Source: Kluyvera intermedia
GTDB taxonomy: Bacteria; Pseudomonadota; Gammaproteobacteria; Enterobacterales; Enterobacteriaceae
Direction of reading: 5' to 3'
Assembly (NCBI RefSeq): GCF_021440345.1
Contig: NZ_JAKCNS010000006.1
Span: 44,105-108,104, forward strand
DNA length: 64,000 nucleotides
Under the pieces are notes generated by a model, which was not told where the DNA came from, made no database searches, and was given only the letters and a program-made list of their open reading frames with translations. Made by a program: the position numbers and the translations under genes. Positions 8,867 through 17,993 of the stretch are shown here, in pieces (the stretch's first letter is position 1; every line of letters starts with the position of its first letter).

Positions 8867-9499
8867 TTACTTTCCGGCGTCGTGATTAACTAATGGAGCC
8901 AGACGTGTCGCCATCCAGTCGGCAATAAACGGCTGGGCGTCACGGTTGGGATGGATGCCATCATCCTGCATCCACTGCGGTTTGAGATAAACCTCTTCCA
9001 TAAAGAAGGGCAGCAGTGGAACGGTGAACTCGCTGGCAAGCTTCGGATACACGGCGCTAAAGGCCTCATTATAGCGGCGTCCATAGTTTGCGGGCAGACG
9101 AATTTGCATTAATAACGGTTGGACATTGGCTGCTTTGAGCTGCTGCAAAATGGTGCGCAGAGTTTGTTCAATCTGCTGCGGCGGAAAACCGCGCAGCCCA
9201 TCGTTACCGCCAAGCTCCACGAGTACCCAGCGCGGCTGATGTTGTTTGAGCAGCGCGGGCAGGCGAGCCAGCCCCTGCTGCGCGGTGTCGCCGCTGATGC
9301 TGGCGTTGACGACCGTGGTTTTTGGCTGCCATTTATCGTTTAACAGGGCAGGCCAGGCGGTATTGCCCGCCATGCGATAGCCCGCGCTCAGGCTGTCACC
9401 CAGAACTAACAGCGTGTCCGCCGCCGCGGCGCGAAAGCTTAACAGAATCAAAAACAGGACAGGCAAATGCCAGCGGAAAACGTACTTGAAGTTCATCAT
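8867..9499 (-). CDS. tesA: TesA, periplasmic thioesterase I/protease I/lysophospholipase L1
   Basis: 210 residues from ATG 9497-9499; the open frame continues 26 codons upstream but without homology. Signal peptide to FRAAA, with cleavage before ADTLLVLGDSLSAGY. SGNH-hydrolase blocks: GDSLSAGY (nucleophile Ser), Gly block SISGDTAQQGL, Asn block LGGNDGL, and DGIHPN (Asp/His). Hydrolyses acyl-CoA, lysophospholipids and esters in the periplasm. The 5' end overlaps the divergently read ybbA by 33 bases, so the two genes share coding DNA at their starts. YbbAP and TesA have been linked functionally in E. coli. Confidence 0.95.
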   Translation of the reverse strand: MMNFKYVFRWHLPVLFLILLSFRAAAADTLLVLGDSLSAGYRMAGNTAWPALLNDKWQPKTTVVNASISGDTAQQGLARLPALLKQHQPRWVLVELGGNDGLRGFPPQQIEQTLRTILQQLKAANVQPLLMQIRLPANYGRRYNEAFSAVYPKLASEFTVPLLPFFMEEVYLKPQWMQDDGIHPNRDAQPFIADWMATRLAPLVNHDAGK

Positions 9500-10153
9500 C
9501 TTAAGAAATCCGTCGGTCAGGGGGAGCATGAGCTTTCCATCCTTACCGGAGTTAACCTGATTGTCAAACCGGCGCAAACCCTTGCTTTAATTGGCGAGTC
9601 TGGCTCCGGTAAGTCGACGCTGTTGGCTATCTTAGCCGGGCTGGATGACGGCAGTAGCGGCGAGGTTAAGCTGCTGGGCCATCCGCTGGACAAAATGGAT
9701 GAAGAGGCGCGGGCACGTTTACGCGCTCAGCATATCGGTTTTGTCTTTCAATCGTTTATGTTGATTCCGACGCTGAACGCGCTGGAAAACGTTGAGCTGC
9801 CTGCGCTGCTGCGCGGCGAAAGCGATAAGCAGAGCCGACAGGGCGCAAACGCACTGCTTGAGCAACTGGGGCTGGGCAAGCGTCTGCACCATCTTCCGGC
9901 GCAGCTTTCCGGCGGTGAGCAGCAGCGCGTGGCGCTGGCGCGCGCCTTTAACGGCAGGCCCGATCTGCTGTTTGCCGATGAACCTACCGGCAACCTTGAC
10001 CGCCATACCGGCGATAAAATTGCCGATCTGCTGTTTTCCCTAAACCGTGAACACGGCACCACGCTGATTCTGGTGACTCATGATGCCCAGCTGGCGGCGC
10101 GCTGCGATCGTCGCCTGCGCCTGGTCGATGGGCAACTGCGGGAGGAAGCATGA
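9467..10153 (+). CDS. ybbA: YbbA, MacB/LolD-type ABC ATPase
   Basis: 228 residues, same as E. coli. Walker A GESGSGKST, FQSFMLIPTLNALENVELP Q-loop region typical of LolD/MacB/FtsE ATPases, signature LSGGEQQR, Walker B LLFADEPTGNLD and H-loop VTHDA. Partner of YbbP in a mechanotransmission-type ABC system thought to handle hydrophobic molecules with TesA. Overlaps ybbP as ATGA. Its first 33 bases are also the antisense of the tesA start. Confidence 0.95.
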   Translation: MPAENVLEVHHLKKSVGQGEHELSILTGVNLIVKPAQTLALIGESGSGKSTLLAILAGLDDGSSGEVKLLGHPLDKMDEEARARLRAQHIGFVFQSFMLIPTLNALENVELPALLRGESDKQSRQGANALLEQLGLGKRLHHLPAQLSGGEQQRVALARAFNGRPDLLFADEPTGNLDRHTGDKIADLLFSLNREHGTTLILVTHDAQLAARCDRRLRLVDGQLREEA

Positions 10154-12564
10154 TCCTACGCTGGTTCTGGCGCGAATGGCGTTCGCCGTCGCTGTTGATT
10201 GTCTGGCTGGCGCTCAGCCTGGCGGTGGCCTGCGTGCTGGCGCTGGGCAGCATCAGCGATCGCATGAATAAAGGGCTCAACCAGCAAAGCCGCGACTATA
10301 TGGCCGGCGACCGGGCGCTGCGCAGTTCGCGTGAAGTGCTGCCCGCATGGCTGGAAAAAGCGCGTTCTCTGGGGCTGACGGTCGGTGAGCAGATTAACTT
10401 TTCCACCATGACCTGGGCGGGTGACACGCCGCAGCTGGCGGACGTAAAAGCGGTGGATGATAGCTATCCGCTGTACGGCGAGCTGCAAACGCTGCCGGCG
10501 AACGTCAAACCGCAGGCCGGTACGGTGCTGATGGCGCCGCGTCTGATGGCGCTGCTCAATCTGAAGACCGGCGACAATATCGACGTCGGTGACGCCACCC
10601 TGCGGATCGCTGGGGAAGTGTTGCAGGAGCCGGACAGCGGTTTTAATCCCTTCCAGATGGCCCCGCGGCTGATGATGAATCTGGCGGACGTCGCGAAAAC
10701 CGGTGCGGTACAGCCCGGCAGCCGGGTGAGCTGGAACTACAAATTTGCCGGCACGCCAACGCAGCTGGCGAGCTACGAAAGCTGGCTGCTGCCGCAGCTT
10801 AAGCCGGAACACCGCTGGATTGGTCCGAATCAGGACGACGGAGCGTTAGGCAAATCGCTGCAGCGTTCACAGCAGTTTTTACTGCTGTCGGCGCTGTTAA
10901 CGCTGCTGCTGGCGGTGGCCGCCGTGGCCGTGGCGATGGGCCATTACTGCCGCAGCCGCTACGATCTGGTGGCTATCCTCAAAACGCTGGGCGCTGGACG
11001 GGCGCAGCTGCGCAAGCTGATTATCGGCCAATGGGTGCTGCTGCTGGCGCTGTCGGCGCTGGCGGGCGGCGCAATGGGGCTGGTGTTTGAATCTATTTTG
11101 CTAACCCTGTTAAAACCGGTGCTGCCAGCGGCGTTACCGGCCGCCAGTGCCTGGCCGTGGCTTTGGGCCGTCGGCTCGATGACGGTGATTTCCCTGCTGG
11201 TAGGACTGCGCCCCTATCGTTTACTGCTGGCGACCCAGCCGCTGCGCGTACTGCGTCAGGATATGGTGGCCAGCGTCTGGCCGCTGAAAGTGTATCTGCC
11301 GGTGGTTTGCCTTATTACCGTGGCGCTGCTGGCGTGGTTGATGGGCGCTAGCCCGCTGCTGTGGTCGGTTCTGGCCGGGGCCGTGGTGCTGGCGGCGCTG
11401 TGTGGGCTGGTGGGCTGGCTGCTGCTGAAAGTGCTGAAACGCCTGACGCTGCGCGCGCTGCCGCTGCGGCTGGCGGTCAACCGCCTGCTGCGCCAGCCGT
11501 GGTCAACGTTGAGCCAACTGGCGGCTTTCTCGCTGTCGTTTATGCTGCTGGCCCTGCTGCTGGTGCTGCGTGGCGATCTGCTGGACCGCTGGCAGCAGCA
11601 GCTGCCGCCGGAAAGTCCGAACTACTTCCTGATTAACATTGCCCCGGAGCAGGTGAGTGAGGTGAAAACCTTCCTCGCCGAACATCAGGTGATCCCTGCG
11701 GCGTTCTACCCAATTGTGCGCGCCCGACTGACGCAGATTGATGGCCACAGCACGGAAGGCAATAAAGATGAGTCGCTGAACCGCGAGCTGAACTTAACCT
11801 GGCAAAACCAGCGGCCGGAACATAACCCGCTGGTGGCGGGCGTGTGGCCGCCGAAGGCCGGGGAGGTGTCGATTGAAGAGGGGCTGGCGCAGCGGCTGAA
11901 TATTGGCCTCGGCGATAGCGTGACCTTTACCGGCGATACTCAGGACTTTACCGCTAAGGTCAGCAGCATTCGGAAAGTGGACTGGGAGAGCCTGCGGCCA
12001 AACTTCTTCTTTATCTTCCCTGACGGCGCGCTGGACGGCCAGCCGCAAAGCTGGCTGACCAGCTTCCGCTGGGATCGCGATACGTCACTGTTGACCCAGC
12101 TTAACCGCGAGTTCCCGACGGTGAGCCTGTTGGATATCGGTGCCATTCTGAAGCAGGTCGGCCAGGTACTGGCGCAGGTCAGCCGGGCGCTGGAAGTGAT
12201 GGTGGTGCTGGTGACCGCGTGCGGCGTGCTGCTGCTGTTGGCGCAGGTTCAGGTGAAGATGCGCCAGCGTCATCAGGAGCTGGTGGTCTATCGTACGCTG
12301 AGTGCTGGCAAATCGCTGCTGCGTGCCACGCTGTGGGCTGAGTTTGCGCTACTCGGCGCGATTTCCGGTCTGGTGGCAGCCATCGGGGCGGAAACCGCGC
12401 TGGCTCTGCTGCAAAGCAAGGTGTTTGATTTCCCGTGGACGCCGGACTGGCGGTTGTGGGTAGCGCTGCCGGTGTGCGGGGCGCTATTGCTGTCGCTGTG
12501 CGGCGGCGGGCTGGGGCTGCGGTTGCTGAAAGGGCGGGCGCTGTTCCGCCAGTTCGCCAGCTAA
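10150..12564 (+). CDS. ybbP: YbbP, FtsX-like permease of the YbbAP system
   Basis: 804 residues, equal to E. coli YbbP. Arrangement: one N-terminal membrane helix (about 15-35), a large periplasmic domain, a FtsX-like three-helix block (about 240-370), two more helices, a second periplasmic domain (about 480-660) and a second FtsX-like block at the C-terminus. This is the long type VII-like permease layout with duplicated FtsX domains. Coupled to ybbA by a four-base overlap. The rhs element that follows in E. coli is missing; a palindrome and an accessory porin gene come next. Confidence 0.94.
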   Translation: MILRWFWREWRSPSLLIVWLALSLAVACVLALGSISDRMNKGLNQQSRDYMAGDRALRSSREVLPAWLEKARSLGLTVGEQINFSTMTWAGDTPQLADVKAVDDSYPLYGELQTLPANVKPQAGTVLMAPRLMALLNLKTGDNIDVGDATLRIAGEVLQEPDSGFNPFQMAPRLMMNLADVAKTGAVQPGSRVSWNYKFAGTPTQLASYESWLLPQLKPEHRWIGPNQDDGALGKSLQRSQQFLLLSALLTLLLAVAAVAVAMGHYCRSRYDLVAILKTLGAGRAQLRKLIIGQWVLLLALSALAGGAMGLVFESILLTLLKPVLPAALPAASAWPWLWAVGSMTVISLLVGLRPYRLLLATQPLRVLRQDMVASVWPLKVYLPVVCLITVALLAWLMGASPLLWSVLAGAVVLAALCGLVGWLLLKVLKRLTLRALPLRLAVNRLLRQPWSTLSQLAAFSLSFMLLALLLVLRGDLLDRWQQQLPPESPNYFLINIAPEQVSEVKTFLAEHQVIPAAFYPIVRARLTQIDGHSTEGNKDESLNRELNLTWQNQRPEHNPLVAGVWPPKAGEVSIEEGLAQRLNIGLGDSVTFTGDTQDFTAKVSSIRKVDWESLRPNFFFIFPDGALDGQPQSWLTSFRWDRDTSLLTQLNREFPTVSLLDIGAILKQVGQVLAQVSRALEVMVVLVTACGVLLLLAQVQVKMRQRHQELVVYRTLSAGKSLLRATLWAEFALLGAISGLVAAIGAETALALLQSKVFDFPWTPDWRLWVALPVCGALLLSLCGGGLGLRLLKGRALFRQFAS

Positions 12565-12583
12565 CTCAGGTTTGTCCTGTTAT

Positions 12584-12610
12584 GACGCTTATCCGGGCCG
12601 GATAAGCGTC
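12584..12610. terminator. 27-base palindrome after ybbP (REP-like)
   Basis: GACGCTTATCCGG (12584-12596), one G, then CCGGATAAGCGTC (12598-12610): a perfect 13-bp stem, 19 bases after the ybbP stop. TTATCCGG resembles the core of enterobacterial REP elements. It could end ybbP transcription or shield the 3' end. The rest of the 297-base gap to the porin shows only an AT-rich leader with an AGCCA/TGGCT inverted repeat (12824-12839). Confidence 0.65.
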
Positions 12611-12861
12611 TCTCTCCATCCGTCTTCACAGGATGACCGCAGGGGAAACCGCTCATCTGGCCGACAAACTCTCCACGCGCGTTCGCCCGAACGGCATAAA
12701 ATTGCCCATCCTTTCATCAATTTGTCTTTTTTACGGCACCATTCGGTAAATCTGGAAACCTAAAGCGCACGTTTCATTAAAAATCAGCGAGGTGCAATTT
12801 ATTAATAAACGATAATATTTGTTAGCCAGATAGTTGGCTCGAAATCTATCAAGGAACAATA

Positions 12862-14004
12862 ATGACTATAAAAATGAAAGCACTGGCGTTATCGATCGGT
12901 GCTGCAGTGGCATTGACGTCTTTCGCATCCCAGGCTGAAATTACCCTGCTTAAGCAGGATCCTCAGGCTGGTAATCCGCTGAGCCGTCTGAACTTCACCG
13001 TCGGCGGGAGTATCCGTCCACAGTTCAACATGATGACCGGTGACGGCGACAAAGGCTCTTACAAACGTAATGGCTTTGATGGCGGCACTCGTTTCCGTTT
13101 CGCAGCAGATTACTACCTGTTCGACGATATTAGCTGGGTCAGCTACTACGAACTGGGTGTGAATATTCCTGCGGTCTTCGACTGGGATAACCACTACGCC
13201 GAAGGCGCAAACGACACCACCCGTCGTATGCTTTACACCGGCCTGAAGAGCGATACCTGGGGTACGCTGACCTTCGGTCAACAAAACAGCATCTACTACG
13301 ATGTGGTCGGTGCGAAAACCGATATCTGGGACTATGACATGATTGGTCAGGCATCAGGTAACGGTATCAACGGTGACTACGATGGTTCTTATCGTACCCG
13401 TAAATCTCTGAAGTATAAGAAAACCGTAGGCGATGTTGATCTCTACGCTTCTTACCTGTTCAGCGATGATCTGAACCTGAACAACGGCCTGATGTACAAA
13501 CGTAAAGGCGGCGGTTCACTGGGTGTCGATTACCACATCACTGACGATCTCTCCTGGGGTACTGCATGGAACTATACCCGTGCGGACATGAGCAACATCA
13601 ACAACAGCGACGGCAAAACCTACGATCAGAACATCGTTGGTACCGCACTGAGCTGGACGCCTGACAACTGGACCTTCTCCGTTGGCGGCGGCTGGTATCA
13701 GAACTTCATGACCACCAAGAAATCGTCCGTTCACGATTACTTCGCCGGTGATGCATGGGGTGTGGAATACTTCGCGGGTTACAAAATCCCGGTTGGCCAG
13801 TACGCGCTTAAATCCGTTCAGCCATACTTCATGGGTGACCGTATTGAATACGTGAATGGTCGCAACTACCAGCGCATCGATAACGGCGTGGGTATCAGCT
13901 TCCAGCTGGATTATGGTTTCCGTGTTGATTACGAACACGTGTTTACCTCCAGCACCGATGACCTGGGTGATATGAACCTGGTGCGTCTGCGTTACGATTT
14001 CTAA
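12862..14004 (+). CDS. outer-membrane porin of the OmpC/OmpF-like superfamily
   Basis: 380 residues. The signal peptide ends ALTSFASQA, with mature EITLLKQDPQAG. The body has alternating amphipathic strands, the porin block WGTLTFGQQNSIYYDVVGAKTDIWDYD (compare the FGR...YDV...TD region of OmpC) and a C-terminal Phe (LVRLRYDF) needed for BAM-dependent insertion. It differs from OmpC/F in most loops, including the sequence after the signal peptide, so it is a separate subfamily; substrate unknown. Start ATG has AAGGA seven bases before. It precedes a peptide-type ABC operon by 457 bases and is probably the outer-membrane entry for the same substrate (inference from position). Confidence 0.85.
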   Translation: MTIKMKALALSIGAAVALTSFASQAEITLLKQDPQAGNPLSRLNFTVGGSIRPQFNMMTGDGDKGSYKRNGFDGGTRFRFAADYYLFDDISWVSYYELGVNIPAVFDWDNHYAEGANDTTRRMLYTGLKSDTWGTLTFGQQNSIYYDVVGAKTDIWDYDMIGQASGNGINGDYDGSYRTRKSLKYKKTVGDVDLYASYLFSDDLNLNNGLMYKRKGGGSLGVDYHITDDLSWGTAWNYTRADMSNINNSDGKTYDQNIVGTALSWTPDNWTFSVGGGWYQNFMTTKKSSVHDYFAGDAWGVEYFAGYKIPVGQYALKSVQPYFMGDRIEYVNGRNYQRIDNGVGISFQLDYGFRVDYEHVFTSSTDDLGDMNLVRLRYDF

Positions 14005-14065
14005 TCGTAAGCACATAACCCTTCTCGCGGCTTCAGCATTGGCGGTGTGACGGGTTTTGTGAATG

Positions 14066-14099
14066 AAAGGGCGGCGTTGGCCGCCCTTTGCATAGTTTA
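14066..14099 (+). terminator. porin terminator
   Basis: AAAGGGCGGC (14066-14075) and GCCGCCCTTT (14080-14089) form a perfect 10-bp stem with a GTTG loop, then an AT-rich tail. It separates the porin from the ABC operon, so the two are likely independent transcripts. Confidence 0.75.
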
Positions 14100-14306
14100 T
14101 TTTCAACTTTCCTTAGCTAAAAAACGTCTAGCTTCTGCCGCCATTCCCGCTTTTTTGTTACACATCAGCTGGTTATAATTTCGCTCCTCAACTACCCCTG
14201 TTTTTCATTTCATGTTGTCGACAGCAGAGCTTTATCTGTCTGTAAATTCTGACTTTTCTATTCTGTATGGAATTGTGAAGCGGTTAACAAGGTGAAGGGG
14301 ATTCAA

Positions 14307-14336
14307 TTGCGTGCCTATTGTTAAGGCGCTTATATA
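14307..14336 (+). promoter_or_regulatory. candidate promoter of the ABC importer operon
   Basis: TTGCGT (14307-14312) and TATATA (14331-14336), 18 bases apart. The leader that follows has two inverted repeats: CGAGTT/AACTCG (14338-14369 region) and AAAGAAAT (14383-14390)/ATTTCTTT (14414-14421). The stretch 14100-14300 shows nothing else I can name. Confidence 0.35.
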
Positions 14337-14461
14337 CCGAGTTAACTATAAAACCGGGTATTCAACTCGCGCCACGCTGTTGAAAGAAATGTGGGTCACC
14401 GGTCCGTCGGTTTATTTCTTTGCAGGAATAATAATTTTAAAGGGTAAGGAGTTAATGACGT

Positions 14462-16051
14462 ATGCGTAAATTATTCATCCCCGCGGCATTTATTTCACTG
14501 GCGTTGGGACTCACCGGGTGTGACGACGCAAAAAATAAAGACACCGCGAATACCCCGGCAGCCAGCAGCAGTGCGGCAAAAGACGGTGGTTCGCTGATTA
14601 TTGGTATTACCTCCGGCGACCCGCTGGCGGTGAATCCGATTTACGCCAGCGACCGCACCACGCTGACCATCATGCAGGCGCTGTACGCACCGCTGTATAG
14701 CTATAACGACGGAAAAATTGAGTGGGGCCTGGCGGAAAGTCTTGAGCCATCCGCCGATAACCTGAGCTATATCCTCAAGCTCAAACCGAATCTGAAATGG
14801 CAGGACGGCCAGCCGATCACCGCCGCTGACGTAGTCTTCACCTTCGATAAACTACTGGACGAAAAACAGCACAGTTTCTTCCGCAGCATGTTTATGTTTG
14901 GCGGCAAACCGGTGCAGGTGAGTAAAGTTGATGACCTCACCGTGAAATTTACTCTGCCGCAGGTGAGCGCGGCGTTTGTCGGCACGCTGGTACAGATCTA
15001 CCCGATCCCGCAGCATGTGTTTGCCAATGAAGGCGATCTGGAAAAAAGCAGCAAAAACGATGTGCCGGTGGGCTCCGGCCCGTTCAAATTTAAAGAGTAT
15101 CGCGCGGGCCAGTACTATGCCCTGACGCGTTTCGATGATTACTGGAACGGCAAAGCCAAGCTGGATTCCGTGACCTATCGTTTTGCCAAAGACAGCAACT
15201 CGGCAAACCTGGCGCTGCAAAACGGCGAAATCAACCTCAAGATGGTCGACCCACAGGACGTTTCCCGTCTGACTAAGACCGATAAATTCAACTTTGTGGT
15301 CTACCCGGAAGGGCGTCTGGCGTACATGACCTTTAACCAGAACGTACCGGCGCTGAAAAGCAAAGAACTGCGCCAGGCGATTGCCTATGCGATTAATAAA
15401 AACGATCTGGTGACCACTGCCTTTACCTCAACGGACTACGCGAAGCCGGCAACCTCCTTCCTGACGCCGGATACGCTGTACCATTCTGACGATGTCGATC
15501 AGTACGCCTACGATCTGCAAAAAGCCAAAGATCTGCTGAAAGCCTCCGGCGCACCGAGCGATCTGAAGCTGCGTCTGGCCTATATCAACACCAATAAAAC
15601 GCAGGAAAGCATGGGGCTGTATATCCAGCAGCAGCTGAAAGCGCTGGGGCTCAACGTCGAGCTGATGCCGCTGGATGCCAACGCCATGTCGCAACGAAGC
15701 CTGGATATGAACAACACCTCGTATGAGCTGAGCCTCGGCGGGTACATCATGGGCGCTGAGCCGGACGGCTATAAATCGCTGTTTATGAGCAACGAAGCCT
15801 ACAACTATGCGCACTACAAAAATCCGCAGTTCGATGCGCTGTGGGATAAAGGCTCGGTCGAAACGGACAGCGTTAAACGCGGTGAAATCTATAAGCAAAT
15901 CCAGCAGGTTGTTGCCACCGACATGACCTACTACCCAATTGCCTACACCAACGCGGTGGTGGCGGTTGATAAACGCTTCGGCGGCACCAAAGAAGCCGAG
16001 CCGAAACCGGTCTATATGTTCCAGGATTTATCGAAGATCTATCAAAAATAA
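14462..16051 (+). CDS. lipoprotein solute-binding protein of a peptide/opine-type ABC importer
   Basis: 529 residues, SBP family 5. A lipoprotein signal (MRKLFIPAAFISLALGLTGC) places lipid on Cys20; Asp follows at position +2, the inner-membrane retention signal, so it should stay on the periplasmic face of the inner membrane, unlike soluble OppA/DppA. Family 5 landmarks: YAPLYSYNDGKIEWGLAESLEPS, LKPNLKWQDGQPITAADVVFTFDKL, PVGSGPFKFKEY, NFVVYPEGRLAYMTFNQNVPAL with RQAIAYAINK. Ligand could be a peptide, opine or glycan; not decidable. AAGGAG lies 10 bases before this ATG but only three before an earlier ATG (14455) that opens a four-codon ORF (MTYA) overlapping the start. The permeases follow after a REP-like element. 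Confidence 0.85.
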   Translation: MRKLFIPAAFISLALGLTGCDDAKNKDTANTPAASSSAAKDGGSLIIGITSGDPLAVNPIYASDRTTLTIMQALYAPLYSYNDGKIEWGLAESLEPSADNLSYILKLKPNLKWQDGQPITAADVVFTFDKLLDEKQHSFFRSMFMFGGKPVQVSKVDDLTVKFTLPQVSAAFVGTLVQIYPIPQHVFANEGDLEKSSKNDVPVGSGPFKFKEYRAGQYYALTRFDDYWNGKAKLDSVTYRFAKDSNSANLALQNGEINLKMVDPQDVSRLTKTDKFNFVVYPEGRLAYMTFNQNVPALKSKELRQAIAYAINKNDLVTTAFTSTDYAKPATSFLTPDTLYHSDDVDQYAYDLQKAKDLLKASGAPSDLKLRLAYINTNKTQESMGLYIQQQLKALGLNVELMPLDANAMSQRSLDMNNTSYELSLGGYIMGAEPDGYKSLFMSNEAYNYAHYKNPQFDALWDKGSVETDSVKRGEIYKQIQQVVATDMTYYPIAYTNAVVAVDKRFGGTKEAEPKPVYMFQDLSKIYQK

Positions 16052-16070
16052 AAATGATGTACGCTTTGTT

Positions 16071-16166
16071 CCCTCTCCCCTTTGGGGAGAGGGTTAGGGT
16101 GAGGGGATTCTGGCACTGAGTCGCTGGAGAGCCTCACCCCGGCCCACTCCCTGGAAGGGAGAGGGG
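16071..16166. repeat. pair of inverted extragenic palindromes between SBP and permease genes
   Basis: Unit 1: CCCTCTCCCC (16071-16080), TTT, GGGGAGAGGG (16084-16093), then TTAGGGTGAGGGG. Unit 2 is inverted: CCTCACCCCGG (16132-16142), then CTCCCT/AGGGAG hairpin and AGGGG. The facing arms GGGTGAGG and CCTCACCC can also pair. Related copies occur at 25623-25647 and at the right edge (63970-64000). The layout resembles the BIME between malE and malF, which stabilises the upstream SBP message. Confidence 0.8.
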
Positions 16167-16187
16167 AAAAGGCGTTAAGGGAATGTC

Positions 16188-17141
16188 GTGAACACAATGC
16201 TGACACGTCGGCTGCTGCAGCTGCTGCCGATGCTTTTCTTTATCTCGCTGGTGGCGTTTTTGCTGGTCAAACTCGCCCCCGGAGACCCCATCCAGGCGTA
16301 CATCACGCCGCGTATGTCGCCGGAAGATATTGAGCGTATTCGCCATAGCCTTGGGCTGGATAAACCGCTGGTGACTCAGTATCTGCTGTGGCTGAAAAAT
16401 ATTCTGCACGGCGATCTGGGCTATTCGCTGATTTACCACCGCCCGGTGTTGGAGATGATCCTCGAACGCATTCCCGCCACCCTCGGTCTGATGGGCGCTT
16501 CATTGCTGCTGGCGATTGTGCTGGCGATACCGCTAGGCCTGCTGGCCGGTGCGTTTAAGCATCGTTGGCTGGACTACGTGCTGAATCTGTTCGCCTATAT
16601 CGGTATTTCAGTGCCGATCTTCTGGTTCGGTATTTTGCTAATTACCGTTTTCGCCGTGCAGCTCAACTGGTTTCCCAGCATGGGGATGCGCACCATTGGC
16701 GTTGAAGATAGTTGGCTTGATGTTATGCGCCACGGTGTGCTGCCGTGTATCGCGCTGACGTTTTATAACCTCTCAACCTACGTGCGCTACGTGCGTTCTA
16801 ACACCATTACCCAGCTGTCGGCTGACTATGTGCAGACGCAGCTGGCCTATGGCGCGACCTATCGCACGATTTTGTTCCGCCACGTGTTGAAAAACGTCCT
16901 GCTGCCGGTGATTACCCTGTTCGGCCTGTCGTTTGGTGAGCTGGTGGTCGGCGCGTACGTGACCGAAAGCGTCTTCTCCTGGCCGGGGATGGGACTTTTG
17001 GGGATCCAGGCGATCACTTCGCTGGACTATCCGCTGATCATGGCGATTATCCTGCTGTCATCGCTGATGCTGATCGTCGGCAATCTGCTGGCCGATCTGC
17101 TGTATCGCTTTGCCGATCCCCGCATTCGTACAATGAGGTAA
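16188..17141 (+). CDS. peptide-type ABC importer, inner-membrane permease 1 (DppB-like)
   Basis: 317 residues. N-terminal RRLLQLLPMLFFISLVAFLLVKLAPGDP is the DppB/OppB signature, followed by SLGLDKPLVTQYLLWLKNILHGDLGYS and the cytoplasmic EAA-type loop (DYVQTQLAYGATYRTILFRHVLKN). Six predicted membrane segments. Start taken as GTG 16188 with AAGGGA about six bases upstream; ATG 16197 would be 15 bases away. Forms a heterodimer with the next gene. The gene is separated from the SBP by a BIME-like repeat but shares its strand. Confidence 0.9.
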   Translation: MNTMLTRRLLQLLPMLFFISLVAFLLVKLAPGDPIQAYITPRMSPEDIERIRHSLGLDKPLVTQYLLWLKNILHGDLGYSLIYHRPVLEMILERIPATLGLMGASLLLAIVLAIPLGLLAGAFKHRWLDYVLNLFAYIGISVPIFWFGILLITVFAVQLNWFPSMGMRTIGVEDSWLDVMRHGVLPCIALTFYNLSTYVRYVRSNTITQLSADYVQTQLAYGATYRTILFRHVLKNVLLPVITLFGLSFGELVVGAYVTESVFSWPGMGLLGIQAITSLDYPLIMAIILLSSLMLIVGNLLADLLYRFADPRIRTMR

Positions 17142-17147
17142 CCGACG

Positions 17148-17993
17148 ATGAATCGACGCTGGCAAAACGTTCGCCACCAGCTCCGCCGCAATCGTCCGGC
17201 GCAGTTTTCCCTGCTGGTTTTGTTTATCTTTGTGGTCGCGGCGTTTGCCGCGGGCTTCAGTCCTTACGATCCGGATCAAATGTCGCTGGCCGCCCGCATG
17301 CTGCCGCCCGATGGCGCACACTGGTTTGGCACCGATGAATATGGTCGCGACTATTTCACCCGCGCGCTTTCCGGTGGCCGCATCTCGCTGATGGTTGGCT
17401 TTCTGGCGATGTTGTTTTCCACGCTGATTGGCACGGTCGTCGGCACCATTAGCGGCTATTTTGGCGGCTGGCTGGATAACCTGATGATGCGCGCGGTGGA
17501 TATTCTGATGGCGATCCCGGCTTTCTTCCTGCTGCTGGTGCTGAACGCCTATCTGAAGCCCGGTGTGGACAACATCATTATGATTATCAGCCTGTTGACG
17601 TGGATGAACATGTCGCGGCTGGTGCGCGCGGAAACCCTGTCTATCAAGGAACGCGAGTACGTTCTCTACGCCCGCGCCTCCGGGGAAAACCCGCTGCGCA
17701 TTATTGTCCGGCATATTATTCCCGGCGTAATGCCGACGATTATCGTAGCCGCGACGCTCAATATTGCTTCGGCAATTCTCATGGAGTCGACGCTGAGCTT
17801 CCTCGGCCTTGGCGTCCAGCAGCCCGCCGCATCGTGGGGCAGTATGCTCAATAACGCCCAGTCGTATATCGGCGAGGCCTCCTGGCTTGCCATGTTCCCG
17901 GGCATTTTGATTCTGCTGACCGTTTTTAGCTTTAACGTACTTGGCGACGTGTTCCGCACCGCCTTCGAACCGGGGGCCAACCGCGATGCCTGA
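17148..17993 (+). CDS. peptide-type ABC importer, inner-membrane permease 2 (DppC-like)
   Basis: 281 residues. Shows the DppC pattern: N-terminal membrane helix after a basic leader (NRPAQFSLLVLFIFVVAAF), PDGAHWFGTDEYGRDYFTRALSGGRISL, and the EAA loop (ARASGENPLRIIVRHIIPGVMPTIIVAATLNIASAILMESTLSFLGLG). Six membrane segments. Six bases after permease 1 and overlapping the first ATPase gene by eight bases, so the last three genes are tightly coupled. Confidence 0.9.
   Translation: MNRRWQNVRHQLRRNRPAQFSLLVLFIFVVAAFAAGFSPYDPDQMSLAARMLPPDGAHWFGTDEYGRDYFTRALSGGRISLMVGFLAMLFSTLIGTVVGTISGYFGGWLDNLMMRAVDILMAIPAFFLLLVLNAYLKPGVDNIIMIISLLTWMNMSRLVRAETLSIKEREYVLYARASGENPLRIIVRHIIPGVMPTIIVAATLNIASAILMESTLSFLGLGVQQPAASWGSMLNNAQSYIGEASWLAMFPGILILLTVFSFNVLGDVFRTAFEPGANRDA

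Noticed and set aside
12572..12763. 63-codon ORF after ybbP
   Set aside because: Runs through the palindrome and has no ribosome site or recognisable sequence.
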